Positions 54,130 to 64,000 of a stretch of 64,000 nucleotides of DNA are shown here, piece by piece. The stretch comes from Mauremys mutica (Eukaryota > Chordata > Testudines > Geoemydidae): assembly GCF_020497125.1 (NCBI RefSeq), contig NC_059082.1, positions 21,784,965 to 21,848,964 of the forward strand, given 5' to 3'. Each line of letters opens with the position of its first letter. The stretch's first letter is position 1. The position numbers and the translations under genes are program-made. Under the pieces are notes generated by a model. It did no database searches. It saw nothing but the letters and a program-made list of their open reading frames with translations, and had not been told where the DNA came from.

Positions 54130-54418
54130 CAGGGGTAGGCAACCAATGGCACGTGTGCCGAAGGCGGCTCACAAGCTGATTTTCAGTGGCACTCACACTG
54201 CCCAGGTCCTGGCCACCGGTCTGGAGGGCTCTGCATCTTAATTTAATTTTAAATGAAGCTTCTTAAACATTTTTAAAACCTTTTACATACAACAATAGTT
54301 TAGTTATATATTATAGACTTCTAGAAAGAGACCTTCTAAAAATGTTTAATTTAAGGTTTTGCGTGCCGGTAATACATTTAGAGTGAATAAATGAAGACTC
54401 GGCACAGCACTTCTGAAA
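54130..54418 (-). mobile_element. Non-autonomous hAT element, CAGGGGTTGGCAACC family, copy 2, one end missing
   Basis: It starts caggggtaggcaacc and runs in reverse relative to 12118-12425 as far as cggcacagcacttctgaa, where the last 17 or so bases including the terminal repeat are absent. Even so, ctgtaatg (54122-54129) and atgtaatt (54418-54425) agree at 6 of 8 places, so the loss may have happened exactly at the edge. Confidence 0.85.
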
Positions 54419-54425
54419 TGTAATT

Positions 54426-57400
54426 CCACTGCAGTCAAGTGAGTACTACCTAATATAAGAGTTGCAAGAGTAAATTAATACATACAGAGTCAAGGCTCAG
54501 CCAGATGCTATTTTGGAATAGCTAGTTTTAATGGTAGGTCATAAATTAATAACCAGAGTGATAAACAGCTTCTTCTAAAATAAAAATGCTTAATGTCTGT
54601 AAATAGGCACAACTTACACTGCACAAAGAAAATTACTCAACACCATCCCCATGTCTCACTGTCCTAAGCAAGTCATTAAATGATGTTTGAGGAGGACCAT
54701 GGCTAAGAATCACTGAAAAACAGAATCAGTACACTGGCAGCTAAAGGATACTTTCCCAGAAGATTACACAGAATTCCCCCAAACAAACATTTGTTAGTAA
54801 AACCAAAGATGTATCAGAGAGGAAAGTTGATCCAAAGGGGAAAATTAAAAACAGAACCAATTCAAACAGCATGACTGCAACAGCCCATTCATAATCCAGG
54901 CCAGGGAAATAAAAGCAATTGATAAAAGCCTACGACACAAGATAAATCTGCCAAGATTTACTCACCACATCATTATAATAGCATTGGCAACTGAAAAAAA
55001 CAGTGTCAAAGATGTGAGTTTTATAGCAACTATCAAGAAAGGTCACTGCTTCTTACAACGTATCCTTGCAATTAGGAGTTCAGAAGGTATCAAGAGACTC
55101 TGGGAGAATCCTTATCAAAGCCACAAGGCAGGAATAAATATTTAATATTTTTAATGAATACTGGTCCAGATTCTCTGATGTGCAGAAGGTGGCATAAAGC
55201 AGCCTTAAAGCTAGTTTTGACAGTGGAGGATTCCTGCAGCATAGGAAAATTCCTTAGTGATATAAAACCACTGTGGCAATTCTTATGCCACCACCCTACT
55301 AGCCACCAGTGTAAGGCTATAACCAAAGGAAAGGGGCTGTGGCCAGAACATCTCTATGCCCCATAGATCGCAGACTATCAGGAGGGTCCCTTGCAGCAAT
55401 AGGCACTTGAGTATTAAGTACCCTTTGAGCTGTGCAGAACCCACCTTGAATGCAGCCCAGGATTTTGGCCCTTATAATTATTTAATCAAGAAGGTACTAT
55501 ACAAATCAACAAACAATTAATTATACCCAGTTTTAGTTCCCGAGGTATGATTTGGCAACAATCAAGGTATTTCAATCAATCAGAAAATTGCTGTGTGTTC
55601 ACTTTTCCCGGACATTCGAGCAGTAAAATTTTACTAGCACCAATGCTAGGAGTACATTGAGTACTAAGTACTAGCAAGTGAACTGATCACAATCAAAACA
55701 GAGCCTTAAAAAAATTGCAAAAGAAGTGAGTCAGTTAAATTAAGATGATGTATAAATAAGTGAAAATTGCAGTTTGATCATAGAATGTCCACAAAAAGAA
55801 AAATTGTGTCATTAGACAAATTAGTATATTGTTATAATATATGTCATATAATTCAATCAGCTCAAGTTTGACCCCAGTAGATATCCTATGAAGTTATTTC
55901 ATAATAAAAAGCACCATCCAAATAAAATGAAGGACAATGATGCAAAGATATAATTGGAGGACAGACAGACTATAATGCTGGTAATATTATTAAAGACAAT
56001 AGTAATATCCTAAATTGAGAAGATCCATTTAAGAACAATCTAAAGAGCTTCTTGATGAACCGGTCCTGTTTTTGTCTTCAATATCTATTATGAATACCCT
56101 GGAAGTTGATCTTTTCATATACTCAGAAAAGTTATAGTTTCCTTTGATAACCAATCAAATAATAGTTGACAGCTAATGTAGTCATATTCAGGGCAAAGTC
56201 ATCATGGACTTGTATGCTACATTAACTGAATGGTCGACTTGAGCTGATATATCACTGGATGTATCCACAGTGCTTGTTAACAGATCACTACTAACATGCC
56301 TCTTGGAATCACCAGACCAGAAAATTATATCACCAGATTGCTAATAATATTAATTATTGTTGTTAATATTACTACTACATAGCCCCTAATCAATCCCCAT
56401 TGAACTAGACACTGTACAGACATGTAAAATACAAGACAGTCTCTGCTCCAAAGAGCTTACAGTCTTCCTTTAAGATAAGATGCAACAGGTGGATGAAGCA
56501 AATAAACAGGCATGGAGGAGTGGGAGGATGGGATAATGGTAATTTCAATATGTTTTTGCACAGAGCAGCTGTGTGCAAAATTTGTAGGCAAACATGCCTC
56601 TTGGATTTCTCCACTAAAGAAGGCACATTCCTAACATTACTTTTAAAGAGCCAGGATTCGCTACTGTCTGAGTATCCCTGAAAAAGTCGAGACTTGGGTG
56701 CTGTATTAAGAAAATGTTTTAGGAAAAAAAACCATTTGTTTCTTGGTCACATATGTCTTCATTTTCAGATGAGGAAGTAGGCACATCTGTGCAGATCTCA
56801 AAATGGCACATGGGTAGAACACGACCTTCAAAATCTTCTGGGAATACAGGATGTAGGGGGCCACCTTTGGCAGAATATTCAATTCCCATCCAGGCACTGT
56901 GGATACTGCCCACATCAACAGTGAATAATTTGGCATATTCAACTCTGGGAAGCACCGTTTCAGAGCTATGTTGTCAGTGTTTCTGTTCCTTGTCTACATA
57001 AATAAAAGGATTTGAAGCAGCCCCAAGAGGGAAGAGAAATGCCATGAATCATGATTTGAATACTATTGGTTTTGTAAGCAAATTGATTTACTTTCACCAC
57101 AGTTCAAAAAGACTTACAAAGAGTTAGTGTGTGTGACTGTGGACAGAGTCATAAGAAGATATACGCGCCAGGAACCAGAAATTATAACCACAATGGGTCT
57201 GTTTATCAAAAGTCCTGAGCACCCACGACTTTCACTGACTTCATTTGGGGATGCAGGTGCTCAGCATTTCTGAAAACATTTCCTTAAAACAGCACCCAAG
57301 TCTGGACTGTTATTGACAGCAGCAAAGGTTAAGACATTTCTGCAACAATAACCTCAATGTTCGTACAACTGAGGTATTATGTCTACTACAGAGCGTATAC

Positions 57401-59916
57401 AAACCCCAAATACCCAAGACATAGCGTTTCTCAAAATTGTCCTATGACTTGGTCTCTTATCCACATGATAAAGAATGCTAGTACTCAAATGCTAAGGAGG
57501 AAATTTTAAAAATACTATTATAAATAAATGCTAATGTATGGATGCACATGCCTGAACGCTTCCAGATGCTTTAAGAAAATATATAGCTCACCACTTCCCT
57601 ATCTTGCAGAGTGCTGTGAGGTTACAGTCATTAATGTTTGGAGATGCTCATAGATATGGTGGTGTGGAGTACTATAGAAAGACAAATAAAACATTTTTGC
57701 AGTGGTAATTTTTTATGTAAGAAAGCTTCACTCCACGCTAGCCTCAATCTGGAAGTGTGCACTGTGTCACAAACATTTTCTTTAAAAGGCAGCATTAATG
57801 CTGTGTGGTGTTTTGGCTGCTATTAATGTTTTAACTGTAACATCTTTGGAAACAAAGGTGATTAATCAATACTACTCAGTGAACCATACTACAGTCCTGA
57901 ATCCTAATCCCCCTCCTTTTGTATGGTATCAAGGTAATGCTGCTTTACAAACAAACAATCTGTTATTTATTTCCTTTTACATTTTATTCCTCCTTTATCT
58001 CCTCCATTTAGCAACCACCTCTTTTCTTATGCAAGGACACCTCAATTATTCCCGACTCACTTTCTGTAACATGGTAAAAATATATTTCTGGCTTCCTGAC
58101 TTGTGACACCTTCCTCTTTCGAAAATGTAGAGATGTGTATTGGAATATCAATTTTGTAGCACCTTACATCTGCAATGTGCGCTTTACCAACAATAGGCCC
58201 TGCCTGCAGTCTTTACTCAGGCAAAAAGGTTTAATTCAGTTTCCTTCCCATTCTCCCCTCAGGAGGGAGGAATTTCTAACCTTGCAAGTGGGAAAAAAGA
58301 TGGGAGTAGAAGGTGATATGGCCTATCTGCAGAGATACTTGGCTTGAACCTCAGAGTTCCCATGGTTTAACTGGAGGCTGTCACTACATCCCCCCTCAGG
58401 AGTCCAGGCTATCTTTGACTATCCCCTCCTCTTGCACCTAAGCCCCCTCTCTCTCCAAAAGCATAGTGTGATGGGGAATTGCAGTCAGAAGGGAGTATGC
58501 CACATGCAGCTCTAGTGCCACCTTTCCTCACCTAGACATGCCCCTTCTGATCCACACAGGCCCAACAATTCAGTACAGAGAAGGAACGTCAGCGGGTTCC
58601 AGGGGAAGCTTTCATATGAGCTGTGGATCCCCACTTCCACGCTTCACTGCCTAGTTCTGCGGGTGTTAGCTCTCTTCCGCCAGTGCCAGAGGAAGAGGGC
58701 ATCCAGCTTTCAACGTGACAATCACTTTCTGGAAGATGCTGCACCCAATTATTTTGGAACAATTGTAATCACTGCTGATTACTCCTTTTATTCCACAGAT
58801 ATCTGAATATATACTTAGACTTATTCCATGTCTATTCAATCCACTGAAAGTTTTCACAAAACGTGAAGTGTTGATCCGCACAGTTGCCAACTTCAGTCTG
58901 GTATCCCAGCAACTAAAATTTTAAATGGATACATTTAAAAATTTCAAAAAGGTATAATCAAGAAGAACATCACAGGAGAAATATACACAGCTGGTGGCAC
59001 AGCAACAAGATGAATTAAGATGATTTCTACCTACCCACTGCTCTTCCTAAATGTTAATATTTGGATAAGTTAAATGTAAGACATTCAAATCACATTTTTA
59101 ACAGAGAACATTGTTAAAGGCAGATTACTTCTCTGATTCTCGGATATATATAGTCTCATACCTTTTTCTTTTACAGATTTCTGCCTCTAATTACATACAA
59201 TTCTGCATTGTTGATGCAATCTAATATCTGATTTTTGATTCGTTTTGTTTTTCATTTTTGTTTCCTTTTTTTGGTCTCAATTCTAAAAAGATATTTAATC
59301 CTGACCGCAGATTTTGTAATTTCCTGGTCTGTCAATTAAAGGAACTGGATCTGTACAAGAAATAGCCACTGTAAAATATCTTTTGTGTATGGCCTCATAA
59401 TAGGGCTTATGGAATTTGGCACCTTTATTCTTATTCAGCCTTCATCATTTGTGATAATATTCCAACAACGTAGGGAAGGTTTATATGAAATTCCTTATTT
59501 CTGTTTATTTGCTTCTGTTCTTATTACTACTAGATTTTATTACTCCTTTTATGTGATTTACTCCACTCACATGACCTGATTAAATCTCATTTTTGTTAAC
59601 AGTCCTTTTTGGCAGATGATTCCTATGTGATTAGACATCAGCCATAAAATGTACATGTTGCTACACCAAAGTGCAGTTTTTTACCCAGAGCATGTTCTTT
59701 CTGATCAAAGCAGCATTAACAGAAACCTAGAGATTGCAATTTTGGATCACACAAGGAGTCATTTAGTTCAGTACCCTGTTACGGATTCAAGGAATGAGGA
59801 AGGTGTAAGAAACACCACAGAGGAAAATTAGAGAATAACCTCCCCACATGGAAAGTTTATGCTTAGCTCCCTACAATTAGTTGTTGGCTTATGCCCTGAA
59901 GTATGAGGGTTTAGGG
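54426..59916. other. Intergenic DNA, no gene recognised
   Basis: This is AT-rich sequence. Visible scraps are a dispersed-repeat tail at about 56380-56470 (cactgtacagacatgtaaaatacaagacagtctctgctccaaagagctta) and foldback-family text near 57185-57275. I find no coding exon and few recognisable transposons between 54.4 and 59.9 kb. Confidence 0.55.
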
Positions 59917-60226
59917 CAGGGGTCGGCAACCTTTCAGAAGTGGTGTGCCAAGTCTTCATTTATTCACTCTAATTTAAGGTTTGTCGTGCCAGTCATACAT
60001 TTTAATATTTTTAGAAGGTCTCTTTCTATAAGTCTACAATATATAACTAAACTATTGTTGTATGTAAAGTAAATAAGGTTTTTAAAATGTTTAAGAAGCT
60101 TCATTTAAAATTAAATTAAAATACAGAGCCCCCCGCACCAGTGGCCAGGACCCAGGCAGTGTGAGTGCCACTGAAAATCAGCTCACGTGCCGCCTTCGGC
60201 ACACGTGTCATAGGTTGCCCACCCCG
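59917..60226 (+). mobile_element. Non-autonomous hAT element, CAGGGGTTGGCAACC family, copy 3
   Basis: It starts caggggtcggcaacc and ends ggttgcccaccccg, having lost one T in the right terminus. It is bracketed by an exact 8-bp duplication gtttaggg (59909-59916 and 60227-60234). It is nearly identical to the 12118-12425 copy along its length. Confidence 0.93.
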
Positions 60227-60364
60227 GTTTAGGGCCTGATCCAAAGCCCATTTAAATGGACAGAAATCTTCCCAATGAATTCAATAGGCTTTAGCTCATG
60301 CACTTTTTTCCCTTCTAATTTTTTCAACCCTATCTAATGTAACTGTGGATTGTTCTCTTTACGG

Positions 60365-60760
60365 ATTTAAATGCCCAGCTCTTCTGCAAAGTTCTCAGCT
60401 TCAGTGATACCTTGTGGCAATAAGTTCCATGGGCTAATGATGGTCTATGAAAAAAGTATTTTCTTTTACCAGTTTCAAATATGCTGCCTTTGAGTTTCAT
60501 TGAGTGGCCTCTTGTTCTTGTGTTATGAGAAAGGGAAAACAGAAGTGTATGATTTCCCTTCTCTAAACTGTTATTTTGAATATCTCTTATGTCCTCTCCA
60601 ATTCATCTCCCTTCTAAACAAAACAGGCCCACTCTTTTCAGTCTCTCCTATGGAAATCTTTTCATGCCTCTAATTATGTTGGGCACTTACCTCTGAGCCC
60701 TCAATCTCTCTCTATACTTTTTGAAATAGGTTAATTGGAACTGAACACAATATTCCAGAT
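60365..60760 (-). mobile_element. CR1/L3-type LINE fragment, minus orientation
   Basis: 'gtggcaataagttccatgggctaatgatggtctatgaaaaaagtattttcttttaccagtttcaaatatgctgcctttgagtttcattgagtggcc' is the reverse complement of a CR1/L3-type body. It is older than the 63019-64000 copy, with no open frame. Confidence 0.65.
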
Positions 60761-60987
60761 AAGCACATACCTTTGATTTCTACAATGGCATTATGAATTT
60801 CGGTATTTTTCTATTGTAATTTGACGTATTTCCAGGATAGCAAAGGTACTCATTTAGCTTTGACTCAATCCCTATTTTTTCAAGTCACATGCCCTTTTTG
60901 AGGTCAGCAGTTCTTCTTAAAAGCAAACGTTGTGGTGTAAGTAAGTTGGTAGATATCAAAAGACCGAGTAGGAGGTTCTGCATTATA

Positions 60988-61370
60988 CAGTAACTCCTCA
61001 CTTAAAGTCGTCCCGGTTAACATTGTTTTGTTGCTGATCAGTTAGGGAACATGCTCATTTAAAGTTGTGCAATGCGCCCTTATAACGTTGTTTGGCAGCC
61101 GCCTGATTGTCAACTGCTTGCAGGAAGAGCAGCCCGTGGGAGCTAGCTGGTGGGGGCTTGGAACCAGGGTGGACCGGCAGCCCCCATCAGCTCCCTGCTC
61201 CCCTAAGTTCCCTGTGCGGCAGCCACCCAGCAGGCTAGCAATCGGCAGCAGTTCAGCTGTTCCTCCCCACACTGCCATGTGCTGCTCCTGCCCTCTGCCT
61301 TGGAGCTGCTCCCCCATAGGGCATGCAGCTTTCTCCCTGCACCCCACCAACTTGTTTGGCTATAGTTGAA
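60988..61370. mobile_element. Probable non-autonomous DNA transposon, CAGTAACTCCTCACTTAA end
   Basis: The left end cagtaactcctcacttaaagtcgtcccggttaac resembles Tigger/mariner-type termini. The GC-rich interior (gcttgcaggaagagcagcccgtggg, gctagctggtgggggcttgg) ends near 61370 without a matching right terminus, so the copy is truncated. Open frames over it are compositional. Confidence 0.5.
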
Positions 61371-63018
61371 GGAAATGGGAGCTTTACCTGTGTTAGGTAT
61401 ATGGGGGAATCAGTGACACAGAGCCAGATAGTGTTTTCTAGGCTCTTTTCTCATTTGTTTTAGTGAAATCTTTATTTTTCTTGTTACCTCTTGCAACACC
61501 TTTCTCTTCTTTCATGAATTTTTGTTTGAAAGTTCTTACTATGCTGGAGTTTTCTCACCAGTAAGAGAATCAGAATGTAGTGATCACCAATGGGTTCTTC
61601 CCTCTCAGATACATGATTTCAGCTGTTTAAAACTGTTATTATGTTGATATGGGTCTAACATTTGCATCAATTAGATTAACTGATTTGTTCGGGTGATTAA
61701 GTACTTGCTTCTATTTTTTTCCCCTAAATAAATATATAGTTTAATGGGGGATGGTGGAAGAAAGGGGAGGTTAGTAGCATAGAAAAATTGTAGTGGAGCA
61801 AGCAAATGGGCTGTTTGGGAATCTTTGTTTGTTCTGCTCTGCCAGACTGATCCTAATGATACATCACCATTCCAGCAGAGGTCTGTTGTAGCCAGTGGTC
61901 TTAGGGTATCTTTATATTCCTTTAAATGACCCAGTTTGGAAGGTTCTTTAAAAAAACAGTAAATTGACTATGAGGAGCTCTGTGTTTTACTTTATTAGAT
62001 ATTAATTTTAAATGGAATGCTCTTGTGTGCATGGCCGACTTTGTTTAGAGAACTAGATCAGAGTCTATTATAATTAAGCAGGGAGCCTGCTCCCAACCCA
62101 AGAACAGAATTACTAAACTTATCAATTTCATATGGAGCAAAAGCAACACAGACTATATATAATGATCCAGATGTACTTGTTCATGAAAACAATTCATAAG
62201 CTAGAACCATTAATAACCCTGATTCCACTCAGACCTTCAGTCAGTCATTTGATTCTTTTACATTCCTACTACGACTCCATAGAAATCCAACTTAGATACA
62301 ATTCAATGTGCAACATACATTTCAGAATGTAATGCCTTATATTCATTGCCTTGAACCATCAGCTGCTGCGTTAACTATGGTATGCCTCATACCAAAGTGA
62401 AATGTGGAGGAAGGTAATAAAATCCATCTGGTAAGTAGGCCTTATTGATTAAAAATAATGTTTGGCAAGTTTTAGGCTCACAAGCTGGTAAACAAAATAT
62501 AATTTAAGTTGATGAGAGAAACCATTCAGGCGCATTGATTTTATCTTTATCACTCAGACAAACCTTTCATCTTGGATTGTAAAGCCACTTTATTTTTCCC
62601 CCTATAATTAATCATAGTGGACAGTCTTCTGAAGTGGTGGTGACAGGAGATGAAATACAAAAATATAACCCCCTCTCCATTCAAGAATCATTTCAAATAT
62701 CTCAATCCGTACACAGAGCTCCAATTTATATCAATGGGAGTTCTGCGGGAAATTAACAACTCTATATAGCCATACATTTTCTGATTCACATCCACTTAAT
62801 TCTCAGGACAAAGTATTCCCCGGTGCTTTGTGGGCACAGAGATTGAAGTACATAACAGCATGATACTATTAAAACAGACACCTGTGGTCAGATTTGCAGC
62901 TGGCATAAATCGGCATAGATCTACTGACATCATTTGAGCTATGCTGATTTATACCGGCTGAGAATCTGGGTCCTGATGCAGAAGCCTTGGGTATGTAGTG
63001 GGTAACAAAGAAATTAAT
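61371..63018. other. Intergenic DNA with a foldback repeat, no gene recognised
   Basis: The only named structure is the palindrome at 62889-62968. About 62700-62755 carries 'tatatcaatgggagttctgcggg' of the same family. No exon was found. Confidence 0.55.
62889..62968. repeat. Palindromic foldback repeat (33-bp arms)
   Basis: The arms 62889-62921 (cagatttgcagctggcataaatc...) and 62936-62968 (...gatttataccggctgagaatctg) pair at 27 of 33 positions around a 14-nt loop ctgacatcattt-like segment. Non-coding. Confidence 0.75.
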
Positions 63019-64000
63019 AGAATCATAGAAATGTAGGGCTGCAAGGGACCAGCCCCTTCGCTGAGGCACGACCAAGTAAACCTAGACCATACCTGACAGG
63101 TGATTGTCCAACCTGGTCTTAAAAATCTCCAATGATGGGGATTCCGCAACCTTCCTTTGAAGCCTATTCCAGTGCTTAACCAACCTTACAGTTAGAAATT
63201 TTTTCCCAATGTCTAACCCAAATCTCCCTTGTTTCAGATTAAGCCCACTCTTCCTGTCCTACCTTCACTGGACCTGGAGAACAACTGAGCACAGTCCTCC
63301 TTATAACAGCCCTTAACTGCCTATTATCAGCTTCTTTCCGCCTCCCTCCCCTCCCGGCCTTCTTTTCTCAAGACCAAACAAACGGGGTTTCTTAGTCTTT
63401 CCTCACAGGTCAGGTTTTCTAAATCTTTTATCATTTTTTCACTCTCCACTGGACGCTCTCCACATCTTTCCTAAAATGTGGCACCCAGAACTGGACACAG
63501 TACTCCAGAGGAGGCCTCACCAGTGCCAAGTAGAGCAAGACAATTACCGCCTGTGTCTTACGTACAACACTCCTGTTAACATACTGCAGAATGATATTGG
63601 CCTTATTTACAACTTCATCACATTTTTGACTCATATTCAATTTGTGATCCTCTATAACCCTCAGACTCTTTTCAGTTGTACTGCCACCTATCCGGTTATT
63701 CCCAATTTTGTAGTTGTGCAGTTGATTTATCCTAATTAAGTGAAGTATTTTACACTTATCTTTACTGAATTTCATCTTGTTGAATTCAGAAGAATTCTCC
63801 AGTTTGTCCAAGTCCTTTTGAATTCTAATCCTGTCCTCCAAAGTGTTTGCAACCCCTCCCAGCTTGTTTCATCTGCAAATTTTATAAGCATACTCTCCAC
63901 TCCATTATCCAATCTTTTAATGAAAATATAGAATAGTACCAGACCCAGAACAGACTCCTGTGGGTCTCCACTAGATATGCCCTCTCAATTTGACAGCAAA
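63019..64000 (-). mobile_element. CR1 LINE, minus orientation, cut by window end
   Basis: From 'aatcatagaaatgtagggctgcaagggacc' the sequence follows a CR1 3' region backwards. On the minus strand 63841-63431 is an open frame of 136 codons with FSKDKCKILHL, DHKLNMSQKCDEV, LYLALVRPPLEYCVQFWVPH and FRKDVESVQW, the C-terminal part of the CR1 reverse-transcriptase protein, slightly degraded (missing residues before the end). The element continues past 64000. It is a LINE remnant, not a host gene. Confidence 0.9.

Noticed and set aside
47411..64000. Additional host gene (CYP19A1 coding exons)
   Set aside because: I looked for the characteristic N-terminal and PGPGYCMGIGP-type segments on both strands and found none; the short open frames here match nothing I recognise.

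Overview
This window is vertebrate nuclear DNA and most likely comes from a turtle. It has large GT-AG introns, few coding bases and many interspersed repeats: hAT-type foldback elements with 8-bp target duplications, minus-strand CR1 LINE pieces, a tRNA-derived SINE with a CR1-like 3' tail, and old MIR pieces. There is no bacterial, phage, CRISPR or operon-like content. The turtle call rests on the repeat landscape as I remember it and was not checked by a search.

Two protein-coding genes can be reconstructed exon by exon. On the + strand, 1-5360 carries the last four coding segments of DMXL2 (DmX-like 2, rabconnectin-3 alpha): 1-52, 1442-1494, 3946-4163 and 5151-5360, with the stop at 5358-5360 and a 3'UTR to about 6.6 kb. 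On the - strand, 10101-46720 carries all ten coding exons of GLDN (gliomedin), which join without a frame break into 531 codons plus stop. The encoded protein is a type II membrane protein with a furin-like site, collagen-like Gly-X-Y segments and a C-terminal olfactomedin domain. The genes converge tail to tail, as in the human 15q21 neighbourhood (CYP19A1-GLDN-DMXL2).

Layout: 1-6.6 kb, 3' end of DMXL2; 6.6-10.1 kb, region between the stop codons, probably GLDN 3'UTR plus intergenic DNA; 10.1-46.7 kb, GLDN with nine introns of 97 to 9039 bp; about 46.4-46.95 kb, a CpG-rich first exon and putative promoter; 46.97-47.4 kb, a G-rich minisatellite; 47.4-64 kb, repeat-bearing DNA with no coding exon I could recognise. 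By synteny this last region should lead toward CYP19A1, but none of its coding sequence is visible.

The two genes are unrelated in function: DMXL2 acts in V-ATPase regulation and synaptic vesicles, gliomedin in assembly of nodes of Ranvier. I see no novel multi-gene system. The most notable signals are an 18-nt collagen microexon in GLDN, a run of phase-1 symmetric exons, several hAT families with exact target duplications, a 131-bp near-perfect inverted repeat flanked by a third copy of its arm tip, and a palindromic transposon just upstream of a 53-nt DMXL2 exon.
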